The position numbers were made by a program, and so were the translations under genes. Positions 33,593-41,850 of a stretch of 59,191 nucleotides of DNA are shown here, one piece after another. The stretch's first letter is position 1; every line of letters begins with the position of its first letter. Source of the stretch: Oceanithermus desulfurans (GTDB taxonomy: Bacteria; Deinococcota; Deinococci; Deinococcales; Marinithermaceae); contig NZ_JACHEZ010000011.1 in NCBI RefSeq assembly GCF_014201675.1, positions 1-59,191 on the forward strand, written 5' to 3'. The notes beneath the pieces are model-generated. The model had not been told where the DNA came from. It searched no databases and saw only the letters and a program-made list of their open reading frames with translations.

Positions 33593-35242
33593 TTACCTCC
33601 CCCCCGCGCCGGCGACGGTAACGCCGTCTCCGGTGACGAAGGTGTTTACGGGGCCGTCCTCCACACCGAAGGGGCCCCAGATTCCGAAGAAGTCGGAGCC
33701 GATCGAGACCGCGTCCATCTCCCCGTCGTCGTTGAGGTGGGCCGTCACGGCGAAGGGCTGCCAGTCGTAGGTGTGGAAGGGTTGGAGGGTTTCACCCGAG
33801 ATGCTGTACCCGCCCTCCACTTCGATCAGGCCGTGGGGGATACCCGAGATGCCGTAGCTGGCGAAGGGGTGGAACTCGCCGTCCGCTCCGGTCACGGTGA
33901 AGAGCGGCGAGATGTACTCGATGTTGAACCCGTCCACCTGCACGCGGTCGAGGACGATGGCCATGAGGAAGTTGATCGTCGAGGAGTTCTCTACCGAGAT
34001 GACGTACCCCGGGGCCAGATCCACGTCGGTCACGTTGTCGCCGGGGGCCACGGCCTGCACCTTGAAGGCGGGGAGCGGCGTCACGCTGTACTCGGTCGAC
34101 GCGGCCCGCTTATCGCCGTTCACGGCCTCGACGCGGTAGGTCAGCAGCACGCCGGGAAGGGTGCCGGGGGTGGCGTCGCGGAAGCTGTAGGAACCGGGGA
34201 TCGGGTCGCCGTTCTCGTCCAGGTTCTGGGCGTCCTCGGCGGCGATGCGGCCGATGCGGTAGAACGTGCCGTTCTCGCCGTTCTTGCGGAAGATCTCGAA
34301 GGCCTCGGGCGCGGTCGCCGCGGGGTCGTAGGACCAGCTGAGGTCCACCCAGGTGATGGCTTTGTCGAGGCTGCTGTCCTGGGGCGCGGCCACCCCCTGC
34401 TTGGCGGCGTTCTGCACCGCTTCGCCCAACCGTTTCAGCGCCGCGACGTCGCCCGTCTTCATGGCGTTCACGATGGCGTCGCCGGTGAGGCCGGGGACGC
34501 TCAGGGTGCCGAAGACGGCCACGTCGCCGAAGGTGACCGCCTGCGCCGTCAGATCGGTGGGGCTGGCGGGAGCGTCGGCGGCGAGGTCGGGGCTGCGGTA
34601 GAGGTAGCCGATGGCTTCGGTGCGGTTGCCGTTGACGTCGTAGGCGACCGCGTGCACGGTGACGAAGTCGTTGTAGCCCGTCGTGTCGATCGTTACTTCT
34701 TTTTCGCTGCCGTCGAAGTCGAAGAAGCGCTGGTGGCGCACGTAGCCGTTCAGGTAGCCCGAGCTGCCGCCCTGCTGCCCGAGGGCCACGTCCAGGAACT
34801 GGAAGCCGTTGGTGTCGGGGTCGGCGACCGAACCGCTCACGGTGACCGTGACCTCCTGGCCGGGCTCGTACCATTCAGGAATGTCGAGGTTCAGCTCAGG
34901 AGGTTCGACGGTGGCCTGGGGATCGAACACCGGGCGAAGGATGGTGCTGTACAGGGTCTTCTCGTCGAGCGTCAGGAGCCCCGTCACCTTCGAGGTCGCG
35001 AAGCCGTCCTTGGTGAAGACCAGGGTGTACCGGCCCCGCTTGGTGTCGATCGAATAGTAGCCCTGGGCGTCCGTCGTGGCCGATTCGCCGGTTTGCACGA
35101 TCGTCACGCTGACGCCCGCTACGGGCTCGCCGGCCTTCATGTCCACCACGTAACCGCTGATCGTGGCGTTCGGGGTCACGAACTCCCCGCAGGCGGCGAG
35201 TACCAACATCAACAGTGCTCCGATGAATAGTTTCAACCTCAT
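33593..35242 (-). CDS. Large lipoprotein with carboxypeptidase-regulatory-like and Fn3-like domains
   Basis: 549 residues starting at ATG 35242 with GAGGTGA upstream. Signal peptide MRLKLFIGALLMLVLAAC, lipobox LAAC. Residues about 28-105 form a carboxypeptidase-regulatory-like beta domain (ISGYVVDMKAGEPVAGVSVTIVQTGESATTDAQGYYSI, ending GRYTLVFTKDGF), common in cell-surface adhesins and SusC-like proteins. A middle section has Ig/Fn3-like strands (LTYRVEAVNGDKRAASTEYSV). No catalytic motif is seen. It is the first gene of an operon with the S8 protease, three bp apart, so the lipoprotein may be a surface substrate binder or protease partner. Confidence 0.75.
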   Translation of the reverse strand: MRLKLFIGALLMLVLAACGEFVTPNATISGYVVDMKAGEPVAGVSVTIVQTGESATTDAQGYYSIDTKRGRYTLVFTKDGFATSKVTGLLTLDEKTLYSTILRPVFDPQATVEPPELNLDIPEWYEPGQEVTVTVSGSVADPDTNGFQFLDVALGQQGGSSGYLNGYVRHQRFFDFDGSEKEVTIDTTGYNDFVTVHAVAYDVNGNRTEAIGYLYRSPDLAADAPASPTDLTAQAVTFGDVAVFGTLSVPGLTGDAIVNAMKTGDVAALKRLGEAVQNAAKQGVAAPQDSSLDKAITWVDLSWSYDPAATAPEAFEIFRKNGENGTFYRIGRIAAEDAQNLDENGDPIPGSYSFRDATPGTLPGVLLTYRVEAVNGDKRAASTEYSVTPLPAFKVQAVAPGDNVTDVDLAPGYVISVENSSTINFLMAIVLDRVQVDGFNIEYISPLFTVTGADGEFHPFASYGISGIPHGLIEVEGGYSISGETLQPFHTYDWQPFAVTAHLNDDGEMDAVSIGSDFFGIWGPFGVEDGPVNTFVTGDGVTVAGAGGR

Positions 35243-35394
35243 GCGTTCACCTCTTTCCTCCTGCGATTCAAGTAGGGTCCTGCGATCGTCGATGCTGCAA
35301 CGTTGCTCAGTTTTCACCTCCGCGCAATGATGATAAGGCTTTAAGACAAATTAAACGTGGTTTTGTATCCCAATGTCAACCGCTCCCCCTGGGG

Positions 35395-35400
35395 TAGAGT
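35395..35400 (+). promoter_or_regulatory. -10 box for leaderless SPFH transcript
   Basis: TAGAGT with six nt before ATG 35407, so +1 is at the start codon. Confidence 0.4.
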
Positions 35401-35406
35401 GGGCGC

Positions 35407-36348
35407 ATGGGAATACTGCTGATCGTGGCGCTGGTCGCCGTGGTGTTGGGCATCGGGCTGCTGGCCCAGCCCGGGCGCCGCAGCCTGGGCACCGCGTTGA
35501 TCCTGACCGGGTTGCTCCTCGGGGTGGTCTCGCGCAGCTTCGTGGTCGTCCCCGCGGGGCACGTGGGCGTCGTCTTCAACGTTTTCTCGGGCGTGCAGCC
35601 CGACGCCCTCGACGAGGGGCTGCACTTCATCCTGCCGCTCGTGCAGGAGGTCGTGCTCTACGACGCGCGCCTGCAGGAGGTCACCCTCTCGAAGTCCAAC
35701 GCCCGGCGGGTCGGCTTCGGCCCCATCCAGGCCCGCAGCAAGGAGGGTCTGGACATCGGGGTGGACGTGACCGTGCAGTACCGCATCGAGAAGGCTAGGG
35801 CCCCGCTGTTGCACAAGGAGGTGGGTCCGGCCTACCGCGAGACGATGATCGTGCCGCAGATCCGCAGCAAGGTGCGCGACGCCGTCGGCCTCTTCAACGC
35901 CGCGGAGCTGATCAGCACCCGCCGCGGCGACCTCGAGCGCTCGGTCACCACGGCCCTGCGGGAGGCGTTGGCGCAGAAGCACATCATCCTCGAGTCGGTG
36001 CTGCTGCGCGAGATCCGCATCCCTGACACGGTGGCGCGGGTGATCGAGGAGAAACAGACGGCCGAACAACAGGTGCAGATCGAGGAAAACCGCCGGCGCC
36101 AGGCTGAGATCGCCGCTCAGCGGCGCGTCATCGAGGCCCAGGCCGAGCGCGACGCGGCCATTCTCAAGGCCGAGGGCGAGGCCAAGGCGCTCGAGCTTCG
36201 CGGCGAAGCCTTGAAGCGCTACCCGCAGGTCATCCAGCTGACCGTCGCCGAGAAGCTGGCTCCCAACATCAAGACGATCATGCTCCCTACCGACGGCAAC
36301 TTCCTGCTCGATCTGCGCAAGCTGGAAGAAGCCGCACCCAGCCGTTAG
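35407..36348 (+). CDS. SPFH/prohibitin-family membrane protein
   Basis: 313 residues. Two N-terminal hydrophobic segments (3-20 and 28-48) anchor the protein; the SPFH/band-7 domain follows (about 45-215: VVVPAGHVGVVFNVFSGVQPDALDEGLHFILPLVQEV is the prohibitin-type opening). Residues about 215-275 are a charged Glu/Ala/Arg-rich coiled coil (IEENRRRQAEIAAQRRVIEAQAERDAA) that drives oligomer rings. Prohibitins scaffold membrane proteases and other complexes. No NfeD partner is adjacent, so it is not the usual NfeD-SPFH pair. Terminator 36363-36388 follows. Confidence 0.88.
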   Translation: MGILLIVALVAVVLGIGLLAQPGRRSLGTALILTGLLLGVVSRSFVVVPAGHVGVVFNVFSGVQPDALDEGLHFILPLVQEVVLYDARLQEVTLSKSNARRVGFGPIQARSKEGLDIGVDVTVQYRIEKARAPLLHKEVGPAYRETMIVPQIRSKVRDAVGLFNAAELISTRRGDLERSVTTALREALAQKHIILESVLLREIRIPDTVARVIEEKQTAEQQVQIEENRRRQAEIAAQRRVIEAQAERDAAILKAEGEAKALELRGEALKRYPQVIQLTVAEKLAPNIKTIMLPTDGNFLLDLRKLEEAAPSR

Positions 36349-36362
36349 GCCGCCGTAAGCCA

Positions 36363-36388
36363 AACCCCGGCGCCCGGGCGCCGGGGTT
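36363..36388 (+). terminator. Terminator after the SPFH gene
   Basis: 26-bp palindrome AACCCCGGCGCC-CG-GGCGCCGGGGTT, 14 nt after the stop, followed by GTAAAAT, which also serves as the next gene's -10 box. Confidence 0.7.
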
Positions 36389-36393
36389 GTAAA

Positions 36394-37671
36394 ATGGACT
36401 CATTGCGTAAGCTTACGGTGACGGCTCGGCTGCGGCGGCGGGCGCGTTGGCTCGGCGCCCTGGCCGCATGGCATGCGCTCTTGTTCCGCGAAGAGCTGCG
36501 GCACAGCCCGTACCGCACGCTCACCGTGCTGATGCTGGCGGCGACGCTCTTCGTCTACGCCCCGGGCGTGGCCTGGGCCGTGGAGGAGATGCTGCGGTTG
36601 GCGGGGGAAGAGGGGTTCGACCCCGCCGACGCCAGCGTGCTACCTCTTACCTATGCGGTTTTCTTGACCTGGATGCTGGGCGCAAGTCTGAAGGGGCGCT
36701 CGTTGTGGTGGGTGATCCGCACGTCGCCGGCGCCGCGCGCGTTGCTCGGACTGGACCGGGCGCTGGGCGTCTTTGCCTTGGCCGTGGTCATTGCCGGGCC
36801 CTACGCTTGGGGCGCGGTCCGGGGAGCGGGGTGGCCTCCCGCCGCGCTGGTCTCCCTGATTGCGGTGCCGCTTTGGCTGTCGGTCCGTGTCCGCGGGGCG
36901 GGTGGGCTGGGGTACCCCTTCGCCCTCCTGGCGACGGCCGCGGTGGGTTGGAGTCTGGCGTTCGCCGCCGCGAGGTACATAGGGCAGGGCCCGATTCTCT
37001 ACGATCCCGATCACGAGATGGTCCGCGAGTTGCTGCGCCTCGTCCTGGCGCGGCTGCACCTTCCCGACCTTGCGGCCGCGGCGCTGCGCGCCCCTGCGGT
37101 GCTGCACTTTACGGCGGGTCTGCTGGCCTTTTGGGGTCTGGGGCTCGCGCTGGGGAGCCGCGAGAACCGGGTCGAGGGGGTAGGGCGGCCCGCGACCTGG
37201 CTGGCCCGCTGGCGCGACGCGCCCGCGGCGTTCGCGCTGGCGCAGTTGGTCTACCGTCTGGACGTTGGGTTGCTTCAAGCCGTGCTGGCGCTTGCTTTTG
37301 CGCTGGGTGCCGAGGCCTATGGCTTGGCGCGGGTGCCCGGGGGAATGCTGGCGTGGTGGGCGGTGGCGTCGCTGTGGTGGTCGGTATGGCAGGAACCGCC
37401 CAAGTTTCCCGGCTGGCTGGGGGCGGGTTCGGAGGAGGACGGTCGCGTGGAGGGCGTCTTGCTCGCCGGGCGCCTGAGGGCGCTCGCACTGACGCTGCTT
37501 CCGCTCGTGTTCGTGCCCGGTCTGGGTGGGGTGGAGATGGCCGTCTGGGTCGGGGTGGTGTGGTGGCTGCACCGCGTTGCGGGACCGCTGGCGCGACTCC
37601 GTCCGGCCTGGTTCGCCGGGGCGCTGGTCTTTCTGTTCGGCAACGCGGTCTTGTGGATTGGGGGACGTTGA
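36394..37671 (+). CDS. Membrane protein, probable ABC export permease
   Basis: 425 residues with about ten hydrophobic helices and no motif that I recognise. Its end overlaps the following ABC ATPase gene (TGATG), which identifies it as the probable membrane partner of an export-type transporter (ABC-2-like), substrate unknown. ATG 36394 overlaps a TAAAAT at 36390-36395; if that is the -10 box, an in-frame TTG at 36403, eight nt further on, would be the leaderless start and the protein would be three residues shorter. Base use is native. Confidence 0.65.
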   Translation: MDSLRKLTVTARLRRRARWLGALAAWHALLFREELRHSPYRTLTVLMLAATLFVYAPGVAWAVEEMLRLAGEEGFDPADASVLPLTYAVFLTWMLGASLKGRSLWWVIRTSPAPRALLGLDRALGVFALAVVIAGPYAWGAVRGAGWPPAALVSLIAVPLWLSVRVRGAGGLGYPFALLATAAVGWSLAFAAARYIGQGPILYDPDHEMVRELLRLVLARLHLPDLAAAALRAPAVLHFTAGLLAFWGLGLALGSRENRVEGVGRPATWLARWRDAPAAFALAQLVYRLDVGLLQAVLALAFALGAEAYGLARVPGGMLAWWAVASLWWSVWQEPPKFPGWLGAGSEEDGRVEGVLLAGRLRALALTLLPLVFVPGLGGVEMAVWVGVVWWLHRVAGPLARLRPAWFAGALVFLFGNAVLWIGGR

Positions 37672-38366
37672 TGGACGCCGGCTTGGTGCTGCAGGTGGAG
37701 CGCTTCTCGCGCACCTACCGTTCGGGCCGCGGGGTCCACGCGGTGAGCTTCGGGGTGGCGCACGGCGAGATCGTCGCGCTGGTGGGCCCGAACGGAGCAG
37801 GAAAGACGACGCTCCTGGAGGCGGTTTGTGGCCTCGCCGACTACGTGGGTTCGGTGCGGGTGGAGGGGTTCGACCGCGAGCAGGCTTCCGCCCAGTGGAC
37901 CCGGATGGCCTGCCTGCCCGAGGAGCGCCGTTTCCCGCCCTTTCTGGCGGGCCTTACCGCCGCGCGGCTGGCCGAACGGTTCTGGGAGCAACCCGGGCTG
38001 GAGGATCGGTTCGTTTCCGAGGCGGAGCGGTGGGAGCTCGGGGCCGCCGAGCTGGAAACCCCAACCTTCGCCCTTTCCCAGGGGATGCGGGAGAAGCTGG
38101 CGCTGGCGCTCGTTTTCAGCCGGGTGGTTCCGCTCTACGTCCTCGACGAGCCCGAGGCGCACCTCGACCCGGTCATGCGCGACCGCTTGGAGCGGCGTTT
38201 GGCAGGGTTGCGCGAAGGTGGGCACGCGGTGCTGCTGGCCACGCACGACGTGCACCTGGCGGCCCGGCTGGCGGACCGCGTACTGGTTATCGTCCGGGGC
38301 AGGGTGACCGATCTGGGCCGTGCCGGCGTGGACGAGGTGTTGCGCGCCCTCGCTGCGGGGACCTAG
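37671..38366 (+). CDS. ABC transporter ATPase
   Basis: 231 residues. Walker A GPNGAGKTT, a Q-loop region shortened to MACLPEERRFPPFL, signature LSQGMREKLALAL, Walker B LYVLDEPEAHLDP and switch His in LLATHD. The LSQGM variant of the signature (Gly conserved, LSGGQ replaced) is common in ABC-2 exporters. ATG overlaps the stop of the upstream membrane protein by one base. The pair forms a complete exporter module; a bidirectional terminator follows. Confidence 0.88.
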   Translation: MDAGLVLQVERFSRTYRSGRGVHAVSFGVAHGEIVALVGPNGAGKTTLLEAVCGLADYVGSVRVEGFDREQASAQWTRMACLPEERRFPPFLAGLTAARLAERFWEQPGLEDRFVSEAERWELGAAELETPTFALSQGMREKLALALVFSRVVPLYVLDEPEAHLDPVMRDRLERRLAGLREGGHAVLLATHDVHLAARLADRVLVIVRGRVTDLGRAGVDEVLRALAAGT

Positions 38367-38370
38367 GAAA

Positions 38371-38394
38371 CCGCCGCGGGCCGGCCCGCGGCGG
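38371..38394. terminator. Bidirectional terminator between ABC exporter and phnE-like gene
   Basis: 24-bp perfect palindrome CCGCCGCGGGCC and complement between convergent genes. Confidence 0.65.
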
Positions 38395-38410
38395 TCGCAT
38401 GCGGCGCGGC

Positions 38411-40021
38411 TCAGACCAGCTTGCTGCGCAGCCAGGAGGAGCCGAAGTCGATCAGGTTGACCACCAGGACGATGGCGATGATGCCGATGATCATCTGGTC
38501 GTACATGCCGCTGGCCATGGCGTTCTGGATGAAGAAGCCGATGCCGCCCGCGCCCACGAAGCCCAGCACGATGGAGACGCGGAAGTTGATCTCGAAGCGG
38601 TAGAGGGTGTAGGCCACGAAGAGCGGCAGCACCTGCGGCAGGATGGCCCAGCGCACCACCCCGGTGCCCGAAGCCCCCACGGCCTCGAGCGCCTCGATGG
38701 GCCCCTTCTCCACGTTCTCGATAGCTTCGGAGTAGAGCTTACCCAGGTCGGCGATCGAGTGGATGGCCATGGCCAGCACCCCGGCGAACGGCCCCAGCCC
38801 CACCGCGGCCACGAAGACGAGTGCCAGGATCAGGGTGTCGACGCCGCGGTCGACGTTGTAGAAGGCGCGCATCAGCGTGAAGACCGCCCGCGTGAGGCCG
38901 CTGCCACGGGTGAGGTTGCGCGCGGCCAGGAAGCTGGTGGGTACGGCGAAGAGCATGGCCAGGAAGGTGCCCACCAGCGCGATCTCGACGGTGAGCGCCA
39001 TCTGGCTGGCCACCTCCTGCAGCGGAAAGACGTTGTGCGCCGGATCGGCCAGGCGCGGCGGCCAGGCGCGGTCGAGGAAGTTGACGAAGAAGGGCCAGCC
39101 CTTCACCAGCCTGGTCAGGCTGAACTCGGTCGCGTAGAACGAGGGCACGAGGACGGCGAAGACGCCCGCGGCCACGAGACCGCCGGTCAGATCGCCCTCC
39201 TCGGCCAGCTCGGGTTTGCGGGCCAGGAAGAAGCCGCTCGCGAGCATCAGGCCGGCCAGGAAGAGTGCGGCCAGGGTGCCGTAGCGGAGGCTCGCAGGCC
39301 GCACCAGCCGCACCCCCTCGCGGGCGAGGTCCTTGGGCAGCCCCCCTTGCAGGTCGGCGAGCGAGCCGACAGGCTCGAGCTTCTTGAGGCCGATCTCGGC
39401 CCTGAGGGCGTTGGCCTTCTCCAGCCCCGCGTTGTAGCGTTCGATAAGCGCCCGGGTTTCCGTCTCGGGGACGGGGGTGAGCAGCTTGTAGTACCCCTCG
39501 AGACGCGGGAAGTAGGTATGCCCCGCCGGTCCCGCGAGCAAGGCGTAGCTCCCCCCGCCGACCAGCAGCGCGATCAGCAGGCTCACCACTCGTCCGCGGC
39601 CGCGAGCGGCCAGGGCCGCAAGTCCCGCCAGCCCTAGGGCGATCGCTCCCTCCATTACGCCCGGCAGCGGCACAACCCGGGCCAGGAAGACCGGGCGGGC
39701 CAGCCAGCCGTAGATCAGCACCAGCACCACGAGCCCCGCCAGCGCGCCCACCCAGCCGTGGAGGCGCCGCGGCCAGGGCGCCAGCGCCGCCAGCCCTGCG
39801 AGCGCGATCAGCCCCAGCCAGGGGTAGCTTGGCAGCAGCCCCGCCGGGGTGGGGTGCACCGCTTCGCGGCTCAGGTAGCCGAGGGCGCTGGAGAAGGGAA
39901 AGGCGAAAAAGAGCACGAGCAGCCCCAGGCCCGAAGCGTAAAGGTAGCGGCGTGCGGAGCCGCGCGAGATGGAGGTGAGTACGGCGACGAGGACGCCCAG
40001 TGCGGGGAAGACCCAGGTCAT
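38411..40021 (-). CDS. phnE: Phosphonate/phosphate-type ABC permease (PhnE-like) with long N-terminal membrane extension
   Basis: 536 residues, about twice the family norm. The C-terminal half (about 300-536) is a normal PhnE-type permease: MALTVEIALVGTFLAMLFAVPTSFLAARNL, a coupling loop around IEALEAVGASGTGVVRWAILPQVLP and RFEINFRVSIVLGFVGAGGIGFFI. The N-terminal 260 residues add about seven hydrophobic helices and one soluble stretch (about 190-240) that I cannot assign. There is no break or frameshift between them. Its ATG overlaps the phnC stop (ATGA). It completes a phnD-phnC-phnE operon for phosphonate, phosphite or phosphate uptake; no C-P lyase genes are nearby. Confidence 0.85.
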   Translation of the reverse strand: MTWVFPALGVLVAVLTSISRGSARRYLYASGLGLLVLFFAFPFSSALGYLSREAVHPTPAGLLPSYPWLGLIALAGLAALAPWPRRLHGWVGALAGLVVLVLIYGWLARPVFLARVVPLPGVMEGAIALGLAGLAALAARGRGRVVSLLIALLVGGGSYALLAGPAGHTYFPRLEGYYKLLTPVPETETRALIERYNAGLEKANALRAEIGLKKLEPVGSLADLQGGLPKDLAREGVRLVRPASLRYGTLAALFLAGLMLASGFFLARKPELAEEGDLTGGLVAAGVFAVLVPSFYATEFSLTRLVKGWPFFVNFLDRAWPPRLADPAHNVFPLQEVASQMALTVEIALVGTFLAMLFAVPTSFLAARNLTRGSGLTRAVFTLMRAFYNVDRGVDTLILALVFVAAVGLGPFAGVLAMAIHSIADLGKLYSEAIENVEKGPIEALEAVGASGTGVVRWAILPQVLPLFVAYTLYRFEINFRVSIVLGFVGAGGIGFFIQNAMASGMYDQMIIGIIAIVLVVNLIDFGSSWLRSKLV

Positions 40022-40767
40022 AGCGCCTCCAGGCTGCCGGCGTAGATCTGCGCGGCCAGGTCGTCGGTCAGGGTTTCGGTGGGGCCGTCGAAGACGAGCT
40101 GGCCCTGGTTGAAGGCGAGCACCCTGCGGGCGTAGCGACGGGCCAGCTCAAGGACGTGGATGTTGACGAGCACCGTCACCCCGTGGGCCTCGTTGTAGCT
40201 CTTGAGCAGGCCCAGGATCACGTCGGAGAGCCTGGGATCCAGGCTGGCCATCGGCTCGTCGGCGAGGACCAGCTGGGGCTGCTGCGCCATCGCCCGGGCG
40301 ATGGCCACCCGCTGCTGCTGACCCCCCGAGAGGTTGTCCACCCGCACGTGCTCCTTGCCCGCGAGCCCCACCTCTTCGAGGTAGCCCGCGGCGAGCGCGT
40401 AGTCGCGCTCGCCGTAGAGGCCCAGAATGCCGCGCCAGGTCGGAAGGTAGCCCAAACGCCCATGCAGCACGTTGTCGAGCGCGGTCAGCCGCGTGACCAG
40501 GTTGAACTGCTGGAAGATGAAGCCCACGGTACGGCGGAACTGCGCGAGCGAGCGGCCCGAGAGCCGGTTTACCTCGACCCCGCCCACGCGCACCGTTCCC
40601 GAAGTGGGGCGCACCAGCCCGTTGAGGGTGCGCAGGAAGGTGGACTTGCCGGCCCCCGAAAGGCCGATGACGGCGACGAACTCGCCGTCATCGATGGTTA
40701 CGTTGATGTCCCGCAGCGCCTCGGTTCCATTGGGAAAGACGACGCCGAGACCCTTCGCTTCGATCAT
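40018..40767 (-). CDS. phnC: Phosphonate/phosphate-type ABC importer ATPase
   Basis: 249 residues with all motifs: Walker A GLSGAGKST, Q-loop FIFQQFNLVTRLTALDNVL, signature [15 protein letters not shown], Walker B LVLADEPMASLDP and switch His in VNIHVLELARRYARRV. GLSGAGKST(F/L)LRTLNG and the IHxLELARRYA ending are characteristic of PhnC. It sits 17 bp after phnD and overlaps phnE, so the three form one operon. Confidence 0.92.
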   Translation of the reverse strand: MIEAKGLGVVFPNGTEALRDINVTIDDGEFVAVIGLSGAGKSTFLRTLNGLVRPTSGTVRVGGVEVNRLSGRSLAQFRRTVGFIFQQFNLVTRLTALDNVLHGRLGYLPTWRGILGLYGERDYALAAGYLEEVGLAGKEHVRVDNLSGGQQQRVAIARAMAQQPQLVLADEPMASLDPRLSDVILGLLKSYNEAHGVTVLVNIHVLELARRYARRVLAFNQGQLVFDGPTETLTDDLAAQIYAGSLEAL

Positions 40768-40784
40768 GGAGCCCTTCGCGCCTC

Positions 40785-41663
40785 CTACTTGTCGAGACCC
40801 AGCAGCTTGCGGGCTTCGCGCACCACGTCGTAGTCGGCGTCGGTGGCGGGAACCATGTAGTCGATGCGGTAGAGGTTCTTGAGCAGGTCGCAGCCTTCCT
40901 TGACCTTGCAGGTCATGATCGCGGCCTTGATCTTCTCGGTGAGCTGCGGGTACTGCTGGGCGAACTCCTTGGAGACCGAGAAGGTGTCGCCGGGGATGGG
41001 CTTGGTGTAGAAGATCGCGTGGATCTGCGCCGCTTCCTCGGGCGAGAGGAACTGGGTCCAGGCGCCCGACTTGTTCTGGTCGTCGTTGGCGAAGACCGCC
41101 GCGGCGTCCACCGACTTGTTGAGCACCGCCAGCACCGCGGCGTCGTGCTTGCCGGCGAAGACCTGTTTACCGAAGAACTCGTCGGGGTTGATGCCCGCGG
41201 CCAGCAGCGCGGCCCGCGGGAAGACGTAGCCGGCGGCCGAGTTGGGGTCGACCCAGGCGATGGTCTTGCCTTCCAGGTCGGCGATGGTGTCGTAGCCCGA
41301 GTCCTTGCGGACGATGATCGCGCTCCAGTAGAAGGCGTTGCCGAAGCGGACGCTCTTGAGCAGCACCTTGGCGCCGGCCTCGCGCGAGGCGATTACGTAG
41401 CCGTCGGGCGGGAAGAAGGCGAAGTCGAGGTTGCCCGAGCGCATGGCCTCGACCAGGCCGCGGTACTCGGTGGGGAGGAAGACCTCCACCTCCACCGCGC
41501 CGCCGAGCTGGTCTTCGATGAAGTCGGCGATCGCCTGCGCCGCCTGGCTGAGCTGGTCGGAGTTCTGGGTGGGGTTGAAGCCGATGCGAACCTTGAGCGC
41601 GCTCTGCGCCATCACGCCGGTGAGGCCCAAGAGGACCAGGAGCAAGACCCATATTCTTTTCAT
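40785..41663 (-). CDS. phnD: Phosphonate/phosphate-type ABC substrate-binding protein
   Basis: 292 residues with signal peptide MKRIWVLLLVLLGLTGVMAQ. The PhnD fold is shown by LKVRIGFNPTQNSDQLSQAAQAIADFIE, VEVFLPTEYRGLVEAMRSGNLDFAFFPPDGYVIA and ADLEGKTIAWVDPNSAAGYVFPRAALLAAG, where the Ser/Tyr and Asn residues line the phosphoryl pocket. Start ATG 41663 is supported by the signal peptide and a -10 box eight nt upstream. Relatives bind phosphonates, phosphite or phosphate; which one cannot be told. The protein has no lipobox. Confidence 0.92.
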   Translation of the reverse strand: MKRIWVLLLVLLGLTGVMAQSALKVRIGFNPTQNSDQLSQAAQAIADFIEDQLGGAVEVEVFLPTEYRGLVEAMRSGNLDFAFFPPDGYVIASREAGAKVLLKSVRFGNAFYWSAIIVRKDSGYDTIADLEGKTIAWVDPNSAAGYVFPRAALLAAGINPDEFFGKQVFAGKHDAAVLAVLNKSVDAAAVFANDDQNKSGAWTQFLSPEEAAQIHAIFYTKPIPGDTFSVSKEFAQQYPQLTEKIKAAIMTCKVKEGCDLLKNLYRIDYMVPATDADYDVVREARKLLGLDK

Positions 41664-41671
41664 AGCGCCTA

Positions 41672-41677
41672 ACTTTA
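41672..41677 (-). promoter_or_regulatory. -10 box of the phnDCE operon
   Basis: TAAAGT on the minus strand with eight nt to ATG 41663; leaderless or nearly so. Confidence 0.35.
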
Positions 41678-41785
41678 CCACGCCCGCCGGGGGGAGACGG
41701 TCACTCGGGTGGGAATTGCCCGCGGAGAAACCGCGTGGGCTACGCAAAACCTGAGGGTTTACTGGACAGAAGTATTAATTCTTAA

Positions 41786-41791
41786 TATTAT
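41786..41791 (+). promoter_or_regulatory. AT-rich promoter region of the methyltransferase gene
   Basis: TATTAT within an unusually AT-rich stretch (41772-41800). It predicts transcription from about 41798 and a leader of roughly 50 nt before ATG 41851; a TTG at 41797 is an alternative leaderless start. Confidence 0.35.
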
Positions 41792-41850
41792 ACATTTTGA
41801 ACGTCGGGGTTGTCATAAGCCTGGCCCGGAGAGGAAGTGCTGCTCGCTCG

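Noticed and set aside
36394-38366. ABC pair as a heme exporter (CcmAB)
   Set aside because: The membrane protein is too long and lacks CcmB features, and no cytochrome maturation genes are nearby.
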